Below, in pieces: positions 19,099 to 31,000 of a stretch of 64,000 nt of DNA. A program made the translations under genes and the position numbers. Each line of letters begins with the position of its first letter. Positions within the stretch are counted from its first letter, which is position 1. The notes beneath the pieces were generated by a model. That model saw nothing but the letters and a program-made list of their open reading frames with translations, did not search any database and was not told the DNA's origin. The DNA comes from a virus: IMG/VR virus record IMGVR_UViG_3300044635_001202, positions 1 through 64,000 of that record, one strand, 5' to 3'.

Positions 19099-20877
19099 TT
19101 ATAAACATTCTCCAGTATTATATACCCATGTAATATCCCATGAAAATCTACCCTCAAAAGGATTCCAATTTCTACTATCACTAGTTTTGAATACTAATCC
19201 TTGATTGGCTATGGAATAAGATGACGTAGGTACTATACTAGCAAAAGCTTCGGCTGCTATGGGCCTAAAAGAATTGACTAATTGTTGTAGTTGCTGGAAA
19301 GAAGCATTACCGCTATAAACCACACACTGTGGAGATTGTGGATGAGCTTGAACATATCCTGTTGGGGCGGGATATAGAATCTCTACATTAACCCTTCTTT
19401 CGGATTTAGTAGTACCTACTTTTTCTAATATAGGACCCAATGGTCTGCCTAAAATAAAAGTTTCTGCTACTTGATCAGAAGGGGCTGAGTCTGTGACTGT
19501 AATACTGGAAGATAAAGATCCAGGAATAAATGACCCTGGTCTATTTGAATAAACAACATTGTATCCTACTGTTCCTGCGACTGGATTCATAGATTCGCTA
19601 TATTGAGCAGGAATAACATTTAATGGATTATTTGCAGATGGGCCAAAAAATATCTGATCTGTTGTGTTACTGCTGGAAGATGCTTTTGCTCCTCCTGGAA
19701 TAGCAGATAATGCTAAGGAAGCTCTTTGATAAAGATACGGTTTGACATGATTATTGTAACCACTAATTGCTACAGAAAACTTGTTGTTTGTTTGATTTTG
19801 ATTAGAAAATTTAGAGGGAAAATTAGGATTAATCACTCCTGTCATAGACTGATCAGGAAACATGGTAAAGCCGTTACCACCTACTGCCTCCAATCCCTTA
19901 ATAGTTCCATTCATAGTTACTGTTTTAATTAATTTATCATCTGTGTTAATTTCCCAAGTAAATTCTTCTGTATATTTAATTCCAGAAGTTAAAGCTAACC
20001 AGGTATCCACAATACCATACGATCCAGCAGATACATTTGATTCAATCGTACGAACGTGATTATATAAATACAATCCTGTAGTAGGAGGAGAAGACGGAGA
20101 AGAAAGAATTGTGATACCTGTTGGGGTACTAATACTAGTTGTTGAGTATGACTTATTAAGTCTATCTGCTACCCATCTAGCTGCTTCTATATATGCTGGA
20201 TTTTTATTAATAATAACAGAAGGATTTACAAGATCACTTCTATCTATACTTTTACCAACAGCACTGACTCGATGAGTGATTCTATGTTGTAGGATATTCT
20301 CTACTTGAACAGATACTGCTTTATTGTAGAGAATAGAGTCTGCTGGAGGAGAATTCAAATCTCTATTAGCTTGTGATGGTTTAAAATCTTTAAGAACAGC
20401 ATCTTTAACATAATTAACATAAGATATTTCTTCTAAAGGTTCTATAGACCATGAATCTTCAAATGACTGTATTAATCCTATCACTCCTGATGCAGGGTAG
20501 GCGCTTTCCAGCGTAATAGAATATGGTAGTAACACTGTCCAATTATCATTGCTTTTTTGGGCATTAATAGATTTTAAGTATACTCCACTATATGTACTAA
20601 TATTAGTATTATTGCAGAGAATGCTAAAATTTTGACCCTGATTACTATTGTTAGTAAAAAAATTCTGTATACCAGAATACGCAGTCATTAAAGAAGAAAT
20701 TCCACTCCCAATAATTGTTCCTTCTAGCTGAATAGAAGATACAAATGAAAGTATATTTCCATCATTATCTACATTTGTTGTTGTATCGACAGTTACCAGT
20801 GGTAGAGGCAATCTGTAAGCTGTACCAGATATTGTAGAAAATTTATTTCTACCATAATGTAAATCAATACTGCTCAT
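19099..20877 (-). CDS. Tail-tip structural protein (Dit/wedge-like, tentative)
   Basis: 592 residues, mostly predicted β, with no signal peptide or cysteine clusters. The N-terminus 'RLPLPLVTVDTTTNVDNDG' and the segment 'GVYLKSINAQKSNDNWTVLL' followed by 'YSITLESAYP' look like a distal-tail or wedge protein, in which a β-domain binds the tail end. The C-terminus ends 'NPFEGRFSWDITWVYNTGECL', a form typical of tail proteins that add a local coordinate frame. It lies directly before the hub-like gene with a 19-bp gap and an AGGA site. The specific role is an inference from synteny (after the tape measure and fibres, before the hub). Confidence 0.5.
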   Translation of the reverse strand: MSSIDLHYGRNKFSTISGTAYRLPLPLVTVDTTTNVDNDGNILSFVSSIQLEGTIIGSGISSLMTAYSGIQNFFTNNSNQGQNFSILCNNTNISTYSGVYLKSINAQKSNDNWTVLLPYSITLESAYPASGVIGLIQSFEDSWSIEPLEEISYVNYVKDAVLKDFKPSQANRDLNSPPADSILYNKAVSVQVENILQHRITHRVSAVGKSIDRSDLVNPSVIINKNPAYIEAARWVADRLNKSYSTTSISTPTGITILSSPSSPPTTGLYLYNHVRTIESNVSAGSYGIVDTWLALTSGIKYTEEFTWEINTDDKLIKTVTMNGTIKGLEAVGGNGFTMFPDQSMTGVINPNFPSKFSNQNQTNNKFSVAISGYNNHVKPYLYQRASLALSAIPGGAKASSSSNTTDQIFFGPSANNPLNVIPAQYSESMNPVAGTVGYNVVYSNRPGSFIPGSLSSSITVTDSAPSDQVAETFILGRPLGPILEKVGTTKSERRVNVEILYPAPTGYVQAHPQSPQCVVYSGNASFQQLQQLVNSFRPIAAEAFASIVPTSSYSIANQGLVFKTSDSRNWNPFEGRFSWDITWVYNTGECL

Positions 20878-20900
20878 AAATTAGTCCTAAGTTTATTATA

Positions 20901-22262
20901 TTATGGTACCGATGGACTATATGGTGCATAATGATGCTGTTCTAGAGCAGATCTCCAGTTGGTTCCATCAAATACAAACCATGAAGATTTAGTTCTATCT
21001 GTTATTCCATCACCATAATCTTGGTATAAAGTTGCTATCAATAACGCTGTACCTGTTCCACTATATACATTAAGATAATTATCAGATAAATTACTCTCTG
21101 TGTTTTGTATTACTAAGTCTGTTCCATTTGACAGCGTTGCTCCTGTCGTACTTAAGAACACATTACGATTTGCTCCATTAGGATCTAAGAATAGATATCT
21201 AAACTCACTAAAAGTATTAATGGTAAGGTTACCTAATAAACTAGCCGAATAAACCTCTCTTATAGTCTGAGAAGCACTAGATATGGTTATGGTATCAGCT
21301 GTGTTATTAGTTGTTATGTTTATGCCACCTCCGGGAATGAGGGTCACGGTACCCGTATTACTGTCTGCTACGACGCTACTCTGTCCACTTACAGCTAAAG
21401 TACTAAAACCAAGATTATTAGTATTGTTGGCTGTTAATCTAACTAATTTATTCGTTGCATCTAAACCAACAAGGGAGGCGTTGTTAGATGTATCAGTAGC
21501 GGCATTATGTATAACTGATCCAGCGATAGTTAGTATGTTAGAAGAAGTATTCCATGTAAAATTAGGATTGGTTATAAAGCCTGATGTTGCTGTGCTATAG
21601 AACATAACACTTCCGTTAGATGGGGCGCCAAATGCTGTAAAATCAGTATTGGTTCCTCCTTTATCTAATCCAACAACACCAGATATCCTTGATGAAGGGA
21701 GACTATTATTGGAGAGGTAGCTTAAAAAAGTATTAGATGGTATTCCATAAATTTTTTCATCTGATTCATTTTGTCCTAAAATATTAAATGTACTAGAGAA
21801 TGAACTTGTCCAATCCGGAATAGTTTGAACACGAAGGTCTCCTCCGACATCTAAAGTACATGTTGCTGCGGTACTACGATTGATGGATAGTCTATTGGTA
21901 GATACATTCCATAATAAAGTATCATTTGACACTGATGCTAAGCTATGATTTAAATTTGCATCATAATTAAAATAAACTAAATTTTTAGTATTATTGACAG
22001 TAGGGACTGAGGCTGTAGAGAAATTATTATTCGTGCCTCCATATTTTGTTTTTAAGGTTTCATCTGTTGTGCCAGGAAGACCTAATCCGATAAATCTTTT
22101 AACATCTCCATTAGCTAATTTTATATATAATCTACCATTATTAAAACCATTAGTCGATGTCCCTAAGGTGGAAATACCTAGTGCAATTTCTCCTTCTTCT
22201 AATTCTCCTCCAATAGGAGTGTTGCTTGTTGTTCTATTTGTTCTGTGTAAGTGTTTCGACAT
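20901..22262 (-). CDS. Tail fibre protein (453 aa)
   Basis: The start follows AGGAG at good spacing. The N-terminus 'IGGELEEGEIALGIST' and 'GRLYIKLANGDVKRFIGL' is the attachment-type domain common to many marine and freshwater phage fibres. The middle is built of Asn/Ser/Thr-rich β-repeats ('NILTIAGSVIHNAATDTSN', 'GGINITTNNTADTITIS'). The C-terminus 'TKSSWFVFDGTNWRSALEQ' looks like a folded tip of the type that presents a receptor-binding surface. No intramolecular chaperone or enzyme motif is seen. It follows the YadA-head-like fibre by 10 bp. The two probably belong to the same tail appendage. Confidence 0.7.
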   Translation of the reverse strand: MSKHLHRTNRTTSNTPIGGELEEGEIALGISTLGTSTNGFNNGRLYIKLANGDVKRFIGLGLPGTTDETLKTKYGGTNNNFSTASVPTVNNTKNLVYFNYDANLNHSLASVSNDTLLWNVSTNRLSINRSTAATCTLDVGGDLRVQTIPDWTSSFSSTFNILGQNESDEKIYGIPSNTFLSYLSNNSLPSSRISGVVGLDKGGTNTDFTAFGAPSNGSVMFYSTATSGFITNPNFTWNTSSNILTIAGSVIHNAATDTSNNASLVGLDATNKLVRLTANNTNNLGFSTLAVSGQSSVVADSNTGTVTLIPGGGINITTNNTADTITISSASQTIREVYSASLLGNLTINTFSEFRYLFLDPNGANRNVFLSTTGATLSNGTDLVIQNTESNLSDNYLNVYSGTGTALLIATLYQDYGDGITDRTKSSWFVFDGTNWRSALEQHHYAPYSPSVP

Positions 22263-22271
22263 GTTTTACTC

Positions 22272-25082
22272 CTAGGAATCTGAATTTCCGTTAAAGGCCC
22301 CAAAGCCAGCTAATGTGGATGTTCTATACTTTAATTTATTATCATTAGTATCAAATACTAAGTCTCTAACTAATTCAACATTTACTGTAGTAGGATATGT
22401 AGAAACAAACGTGTGCTCTGGCAATATTTGTGGACTAGCAACTGTCTGTTCAACATAAATACCTGATGAGGTGAATACTAATTTATTAGATTGAGCTACT
22501 CCATTATCATAAGCTACAATGAATTGATTGTCATTTTTTTCAATATAATTCAATGAATCTTTATATACTCTAAAAGTACCAGAAGCATCTATCGTTCTAA
22601 GAGGATTATTATTATTAATACCTATTCTATCTACATTACTATTAACTACTAATAAATCTGGACGTATTGAACCTTTGATATTAAATAAATTAGATAATGC
22701 TTGTTGATTATTGTTAATAACAAAAGTATTATTTCCTGTTGGAATAATAGTATTATTATTAGTAGTATATAAAATACCACTAGTTTGACTCCAGAACAAA
22801 CCAGTTGTTGATACAAAAGTGTTTCCGTCATAGGACACTAGTCCATTGACTGTTAAGTTATCCGTAAAATTTTGTTCAAAAATAGATGGAGACTGCCATG
22901 TGGCATTACCTGATGTGTCTGATACTAAGATATAATTACTACTTGTATTTGATCCAACTCGTAATGTTTCTGTATAAAGATGATTCATTTTACCAGAACC
23001 CAATACATCTAATACATATGGATCAGATGGTAAATTATTAATACCTACTTTATTATTTCTTAAAAATAAACCAGATTGAGCACTACTTCCGTAGAGACTA
23101 ATGTTTACAGGAGATAGTCCAGAGTTTATAGCTATATTACCACTATTAATAACAATAGAAGGATCATCAATACCTATCACAACACTATTGCTATCTACAA
23201 TATCTAAGTTATTTCCAATAATAATATTATTGGTACCGGTTGTTGCTACATTTTCTCCAAAAACAATATTGCCTGTTCCGAGAATATAATGCCCAGATCC
23301 AACCGCTGTGTTGTTCAATCCTATTGCATCAGTGTAGATACCAAGTACAGTATTATTAACTCCAGATGATATTATTAATGATCCGCATGTTATATTGTAA
23401 CCTATAGCAGTAATGTCTGACCCAAAAGAAATGCCGCTTTGAACAGTGTTGTTGAATCCTATAGCTATGCCAGAAATAGCATTTGTTACTGTGTTATTTT
23501 TTCCTAATGCGAATACTGATGCTCCGCTGGTATTGTTAGAATATCCACAATTAATAATATTGGAACCATTAAGAGTATTATCAGAACCGATATTGAATAG
23601 GTTTATCCCGGTTGCCCTAGTATTACTACCTAAAACATAAATATTTGTACCTGACGAGGGGGTGTTGCTTCCTGCTATAAAAGAATTATTTCCTTTAAAA
23701 GACCCGCTGTTAGATAGAATAATATTGTTTGTAGAATTTATATCTGAAATATTAGCTGATTGTCCAACTACTATATTATTAGATCCACTATTAACAATAA
23801 AATTACCTATAGATATATTATGTAATTCAGAAGTATTTGAATTAACTCCTAATGTAGTTCTAACTGGACTAACAGTAATAATATTTTTTTCTGCACCTAA
23901 ATAATCTACACTTAGAACAAGTTCTCCACTAGTTTGATTAATTAATGTTCCTAAGATTCTGGACCTAACTCTACCATAATTAATCTGTTGGCCATTACTA
24001 TCTCTACCAGCAAAATTAATAGTGGCTGGAAAATCTCCTACTTCAGAGCCGCTAAGAGGATTATGATATAGGGTTAGTGCTACTCCGGTGGCACAATTTG
24101 TGGAGCTTTCTAGCTTCATTGTGTCATTAGCGCACCTACCAACAATATGTAAAATGGTTGTTGGTGTTTGTGTATTTATGCCAAACTTACCAGATGATGC
24201 ATCAAAGTACAGCTGATTATTACCTGTTCCTTTAACTTGAAAATCATTATTAAATGCTTGTTTATTAAAGATCGTAGTATGTCCCGAATCGGCTGGTAAA
24301 ATAATATTGGCATTACCAGACGTTGCTCCTCCAACTAATAATAGTTTATTGTTTATGTCCCAATGTAAATCATTATCTCCTGCAAAATCGGTACTATTAT
24401 TTTTAAATTGAATATTTCCTTGACTACCATCAGGTAATCCGGCAGCATCAATATTAATATTTCGATTTAGCTGTACCCATCCAGAATTATTAGATATTAG
24501 CGATGTATACTGTGTGTTAGGATTTAGTGTAACAGATCCTGATCCATCTATCAGGTCTGATCCAGAAGGGGATATGATTAGGTTATTAAGAGAACCATTG
24601 AGTAGTCTGAAACCAACTACTAGGTTTTTGTTGCCAGATGCTAATGGCAGATAAGCTGTTATATTTGTTCCTGTTGGTTGTATCCCATAAACTGTTTGTA
24701 CTGGATCTACATAAAAATTAGAAGTTTTTGTTACATAATTATTACCTCCGTGATTAATTCTTTCAGCACTAATAATGGCTACTACAGATTTAGTACCAGC
24801 AGAAAAAATAACTTTGCTATTATTATTAGAAGATGAATATATGGCAGTTTCGTATGAATTATCCTCTCCTCTAACTAAAACATTTTCCCCTCCTATATTA
24901 ACAATATATCCTAAACCATACTCCCATTCTGTTAATGTATCATGTTTAATATAATATGGTATATATTTATTAAGTAATCCTGTTAAACTATTGTAGTATG
25001 GTAATGCAGTACCTAATAAGAAATTATTCGTACCAGTACTACTAGATGTATTACCTATATTATTATCATAATATATAACCAT
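22272..25082 (-). CDS. Fibre protein with YadA/hemagglutinin-head-like β-roll (936 aa)
   Basis: The N-terminal 100 residues form a distinct attachment domain with 'IPYYIKHDTLTEWEYGLGY' and 'KVIFSAGTKSVVAII', a form that recurs in phage fibres. Residues about 405-645 consist of many imperfect repeats of about 14-16 residues such as 'GSNTRATGINLFNIGSDN' and 'NNTVLGIYTDAIGLNNT'. These match the left-handed parallel β-roll of YadA/Hep_Hag heads, which trimerise and bind surfaces. The C-terminal part returns to fibre-type repeats ('NLFNIKGSIRPDLLVVN') and ends in a Gly/Asn-rich tip. It lies directly after the tape measure gene. The role is host recognition, inferred from architecture. Confidence 0.75.
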   Translation of the reverse strand: MVIYYDNNIGNTSSSTGTNNFLLGTALPYYNSLTGLLNKYIPYYIKHDTLTEWEYGLGYIVNIGGENVLVRGEDNSYETAIYSSSNNNSKVIFSAGTKSVVAIISAERINHGGNNYVTKTSNFYVDPVQTVYGIQPTGTNITAYLPLASGNKNLVVGFRLLNGSLNNLIISPSGSDLIDGSGSVTLNPNTQYTSLISNNSGWVQLNRNINIDAAGLPDGSQGNIQFKNNSTDFAGDNDLHWDINNKLLLVGGATSGNANIILPADSGHTTIFNKQAFNNDFQVKGTGNNQLYFDASSGKFGINTQTPTTILHIVGRCANDTMKLESSTNCATGVALTLYHNPLSGSEVGDFPATINFAGRDSNGQQINYGRVRSRILGTLINQTSGELVLSVDYLGAEKNIITVSPVRTTLGVNSNTSELHNISIGNFIVNSGSNNIVVGQSANISDINSTNNIILSNSGSFKGNNSFIAGSNTPSSGTNIYVLGSNTRATGINLFNIGSDNTLNGSNIINCGYSNNTSGASVFALGKNNTVTNAISGIAIGFNNTVQSGISFGSDITAIGYNITCGSLIISSGVNNTVLGIYTDAIGLNNTAVGSGHYILGTGNIVFGENVATTGTNNIIIGNNLDIVDSNSVVIGIDDPSIVINSGNIAINSGLSPVNISLYGSSAQSGLFLRNNKVGINNLPSDPYVLDVLGSGKMNHLYTETLRVGSNTSSNYILVSDTSGNATWQSPSIFEQNFTDNLTVNGLVSYDGNTFVSTTGLFWSQTSGILYTTNNNTIIPTGNNTFVINNNQQALSNLFNIKGSIRPDLLVVNSNVDRIGINNNNPLRTIDASGTFRVYKDSLNYIEKNDNQFIVAYDNGVAQSNKLVFTSSGIYVEQTVASPQILPEHTFVSTYPTTVNVELVRDLVFDTNDNKLKYRTSTLAGFGAFNGNSDS

Positions 25083-25099
25083 AATATTTTACCTTTGGA

Positions 25100-28000
25100 T
25101 TATGAAGAAGACCCTTCGCTAGTTCTACTACGAGCATCAAAAGCTGATTGAATAGCATTCTGAATGATACCACCAATTGGTCCTGACAGAAGATTTTGCA
25201 AGACATTTGCTCCATTAATTGTAACATTTATAGGTTGATCCTGAGTTAATTTAACATTAATTACTGGTGGCAATGCTGTTTGTAGGCGTTCGATAAATTG
25301 GTCTAATTTAGTCCCAAGAGCATTTATAGCAGCAATAGGGTTGTTGTTTGTATTATTAGATACACCACTAACACGATTGTCCGTATTACCGCCAGATAGA
25401 TTTTCTCTTATGCCGTTAAGCGTTGTTGACAAACCAGTCAATGAGGCATTAATACTTTCGGCCCCTAGTTGCAGAACGGAACTAAGTTGAGCGATATTCT
25501 GTTGTAATACATCTGTACCTGGAGTACCATCAGCCAAATATTTGACTCTTCCTCCACCAGAATAATATCCATTATTTATTCCTTGTAATAAGCCTAAATG
25601 TTTTTGTGCTGCATTTCGGTTAACAACAAACTCACCAGGAGTTAGCATTGCTGGTACAGTATCTGATCCTTGTGGTTGATAGTTAACCAACATGCCATTA
25701 CTAGCATAAACAACTCCTCCCTTGTTCATCATGGCTGCTGGAGGAACAAATTGTTGACCTCGTGTTGGATCTTGATTTTTAAATTCTGGGAAAGTATTAC
25801 CAATTTTTTGCCAAACTTGATCCATGATAGAGGCTTCTTGTGAAGCAGTTTGGAATTGGGTGTCTAGGATCGTGCCTAGGGTAATATTACCTCTTTGTGG
25901 TATTTTATAGTTTTTATCTTTATCTTTAAGTTGTGTTAAAGCCCCCTTTGTATTTTGTATTATAGTTTTTAGATAATTAAAGCGATTAGTCTGTTGAACA
26001 TATCTACCCTTAGCTGTATTATATCTTTGTGCTGGGTCTGCAATTTTTTGGAATTCTTGAATATAATTTTGAGCAATAGTGTCAGCTGATAAATCCTCTT
26101 TTATAGCGTCGTTATTAAGTTCTTCAAATAAATTAGGATTAGTATTAATTTGATTTACTATGAACATAGCTAATCTACTCAATCCTGCTTGATTTAAACC
26201 TCTTTGATCCTTATAGGCCTGTCTTCTGTCTGCTTGTTGTTTCTTATAATTAGCTTCTCGTTCAGCTAATATTTCTTTGTAACTCATACCTACTGGTCCG
26301 CCTCCCGGTCTATAGATAGGATTAACTATCCCTCCATCTGATAAATGATTTGTTATATCTTGTCCTTTATTAATAGCTTGTAATAATCCTAGGTTCTGTT
26401 GAGTTGCTTCTCTGTTAATAACAAATTCACCCGGAGTTAACATGGCGGGAACAGTATCGGTACCACGAGGCTGATAATTGACTAGTGTTCCTTGACTAGC
26501 ATAAATTAAACCTCCATTTGCTCTATTTTGTACTGGTGGTTTATTGGCTAGTTGAGCTAATAATTCTCGGGGAAAAATCTCTGTTCCAGCTTCTGCAAAA
26601 ATTCTCAATGCCGCCTCATCTACAGACTCTAGACTATGCATACTTAATTTACCACTAAATAATGATAATGATCTTGCTGTTCCCAATGACATATTCTGCA
26701 TCTCTTGTAGATGTATATCACCAAGAGTTGATCTTCCTATACCATCAGCCAGAGATTGATTAATATCAGTTCCATAAATAAATAATGATATAATATCTCT
26801 ATAACTAGACATTAGATCTATTAACTGACCATTAAATTTATCTGCTCCAAATGATACCGCACCTATGGGCAAATTCTGATCTACACAAAAATCTAATAAA
26901 TCTTTTAATGCAGAATCCTCTATTTTAGAAAGACCATTAAGATCTAATGCTCCCGTTCGGGCAATAATATTTTCTAAATCATCTTTTTGCTCAGGATTTC
27001 TCTGTATAATGGTCTTAATTTTAGCTAAATTAGAGGATACATAAGGATTAGTAAAATTACCAGATGATAATTCACTAAAAATACTACTAGCTGATGTTTG
27101 TTCCATATCTTCTAATTTTAATTTATCTTGACCAAATTGTTGTCCAAATTTGTCTGGATCTAATTGACTATAATACTCTTTTATCATTGGTGTTAAATCA
27201 ATGCCTGTAAGGAAACGACCCCCAATAGTTGGAGACGACAGATCTGTGGATGAACCACCTCCGGAATCTTCAAGAGCATTATCAACAAAATATTTGACTA
27301 ATGACATAGGGGGTTCTGTTAAACCCTTTGCAGAAATACGACTAGCCATGTGTTCTTTGAACAGGTTAGCGGAAGATTGGTCCAGAGAGTTTAGTGAATC
27401 AAAATTAAAATCAGTTATCCAAGCTAAACGATTAGCGCTTAATTGTTTAAATATTTCTTGAGCTACTGTTGGTGGTAAATTCTTAAGATTACCTAGATTT
27501 AGTGAACTATTATTCTCTAGTGAGGTAATAAAATCTTTATTCTTAAATAATGCTTTAACTTCATTAACAGTCAGAGCAGAAATTTTATCTACTCCATTTT
27601 TTACTCTAACTTCTGTGATGCCCTCTAATCTATCTACATCTTGATTTTGTCTAGCCTGTTTATTTTTTTCTATCTCTTGTTTTCTTTCTTGTTGTTTCTG
27701 CTGTGCTTTTGCTTTGGCTTGTGCTCTATTTTTTGCGGTAGCTGATGGTACGAACTGAGCATCTTCGAAATCAGCTACTCCTCCTGCTGCTAGATATACT
27801 GGTCCTCCATTACTATACCCAGTTGCTGTTCCACCACTATTAATAGATTTTAATAGAGGCAAATGTTTCTGAGTTGCTGCTCTATTAACCACAAACTCGC
27901 CGGGAGTTAACATGGCGGGTACTGTGTCTGTACCACGAGGCTGGTAGTTTACTAATGTTCCTGTTGAAGCATAAATTATTCCACCTCTAGCTTTAGCTAA

Positions 28001-31000
28001 TACGTCAATATTACTAGGCATTAAATTGTCTGAACCAGTATATTTAATAGCCGATTCGGCTGGCATAGTTTCAAAAAATCCTTCTTTAAATTTTGCTAAT
28101 AGCTTAGGATCTCTCTTGCCAACAGCCGACATAATTCTAGACAGTATTTCTCCATCTCTAGTAGTGTAATCTGTTTGAGAACCATAGATCCATTTTCGTG
28201 GAGCTAAACCAGTAGCTCTTTGCTCAAGGAAATCAAGACCACCAATAGCTGTTGGAACACTAGTTCTTATACCTTTTTGTGCTTCTCTACCCATAGCTCC
28301 AGGATCCATCATTCTCTCTAGCAACATCGGATTTTTTTGATCAGATAATATCTTTTGTACATCATCAAAATGATCGTATAACCATTTGGTAACATATCCA
28401 GCATTCAGCTCATAGTCTAAATCAAATCTTGATGGATCTAATGTTTCATCAAATTTAACAATCATGGGCTTGCCACGAGCATCTGCTCCTGTAAGCATAT
28501 TTCCTTTAATAATGCTTCTTGCGTGTTTTTCAGCTGCTTCCCTACTAGTGTAGGTGTACAATCCTTGACCTTGCCCATACCCCTTTGCAATACTACTTTT
28601 ACCACCTTCTTTTTGAAAACTTTTTAAAATAGAGTTTTCTAAACCAGTATTGCTAGCATGAAAAAGAGACATAGTTTTAGAAGCTTTTGGCACATCTAAT
28701 GGAGCACTCATAGCTGGTCTACTTCTTAAAGAGAATTCTTCCAAAGCTTCTTGACCAGCACTTTTCATATCTGGTCTTACAGAAGCATTATTATTAGGAC
28801 GTAGAGAGGGTATTCTTACAGTATTTTTTATAGAAGAACCAAGTAAATTACGACCTATCCTATCGGCACCAAAACCACCAACCATTGATCCTAATAATGA
28901 GGACTGCCAGTGCTCCTCGGTGGTATCTTTCATCTGTCTATTTGTTTCTGGAGCCAAAGCATTCAAATAATTTTCTTGAGCTTGATATGTAGCCGCTGAT
29001 GCTAAGCCAGCTAAAGCAAATCCACCAAAACCTGTAGTGGGTAATCCTAAAACTCCAGCACCCAAACCAGCTAAACCTGGAAGTACGGACTTAGCAGCTC
29101 CGTATATAAAAGCTTTTCCTTCTTCGGCCAACTTTTCACTATCAAAATTAGTAATAGGTTGTTGGGGCAGTGTTGAAGTTGGACCCTTTCCATGACGATT
29201 CATCATGGGGTTTAATGGTCTTGATGGATCAAATCCTTCGGCAGCATAAATTACTCCGCCTCTTGAGAGTGATTGTGGAGTTGCTGCTGGTTGCTGACCT
29301 TGATCAAAAGGATTAGCTTTTGGCTGTTGTTCTTTGGCTAGAATTGATTTTGATGCTTCGCTAATTCTTGGAAATCTTTTAAGTCGTATTCCTAGTTGAT
29401 TGTCAACACTAAATTGTCTTAGATAGTAATCAATTTTTGATTTATAATCTCTTTGTTTTTTAAGAGCTTCTATTATATCTTGTTTATCTGTAGTATCATT
29501 ATAAAGAATGCCAAGTTTATCAATAAATTCTGCTTTTTCTTCTTTTTCTATCTGCCTTTGTAAATATGCTGTTCGTTTAGCTTTACGAGCATTAAAATTA
29601 GTATCAGCAGAACCGTCTGGTTTAGTTGGGATTGTGCCTCCGTCAGCAGCATAAACAATTCCACCATTAGTAAAACCTTTAATGCTACTAATAACTTGAT
29701 TATTATTAATAGCTTGTAATAAAGGTAGGTTTGCCTGGGTTGATGCTCGGTTTACAACAAACTCTCCGGGAGTTAGCATAGCAGGAACAGTATCAGTTCC
29801 ACGAGGAGAATAAGGAATCATCATGCCATTATTAGCATAAATCATACCTCCTCTAGCTCTATGGACAAGACTGGGATCGTCTTTTAAGTCTCTTTCTGTT
29901 TGTTCATATACTCTTAGTCTTTGTGATAAATCTGGATAAGTTTTCTCTAAAGTTTTTTGTTTTACGGGACCAATACGACTTGGATTTCCTTTTATATCAT
30001 TTACAGGATATCTTTCTATAATCTTTTCAATAGCTGCTAGTTTTTCCGCAGCATCTTTATCTTCCGGTGATGCTGTTTTTTCTTTCCATTTTTCAACCTT
30101 TTCTTTCACTTCTGGTGTGGCTACACCTTTTCTAACATCATCACTCTCTTGTGCTGTAACTTGTTTTCCAGATACATCAGGTATAGATGCCTCGATCTCT
30201 TCTTCTGAAGCTTGTTTGCGGGTTGCTTGGTCTACATTTTTCTTATCCAGACTCGCATAGTATGCAAGTGCCGCTACGGCAACTGCTGCTGTAGCTGTTG
30301 TTTTATTAAATAAATATTTGCCTATGCCTGCTCCTTTACTTCCTTGAGCCGGATATGCTGTTTTATCTAATAATTGAATTAGATCATTTATGCCTTTGGA
30401 ATCTGGATGACCTTGCCCCAATATCCTCAGGTCTGTTATCGCTTTTTCGTATGCTTCTGTTGCTTTTGCTGAATTAGTTTTACCAGATAAAGCTGTTTGT
30501 AGAGTGTCTAAAATTTTAAGTCTTCTAGATGCAGGGTCAAGATTTGAATTAGCTTTAATCTTATTTATTAAATCAAATATATTACTTGCTCCTTCGTAAT
30601 TAATTCCTTTATTAGCAGCTCTGGTTGCAAAAATACCAGCCATACCAGCAGTAGATGCTGTTGCCAAATTAGCCATCTTAGTAGCACCCGCCGCTTGTCC
30701 AACACCTTCTATTAAAGAAAGAGAACTTAGTCCCGCTGATGTTGTATCTCCTCTTAAAAGATCTATAGGAATACTAGCCAAATCAAAAATATTACCTATA
30801 GCTGGTATCAATCCTAGTCCAGCAAGAGTCATAGATATATCATCTAAGAATTCAGTATCATCCCATGTTCCATATTTGCCGTCAAAGCCAGAAATTCTTT
30901 TATAATTATCTAATTCTTCGTGTAATGAAGAGACTATTCCTGGTACTGTTAATCTATGACTAAATAATTCTTTTGCTAATACAGGATCTTGTAATCTAAC

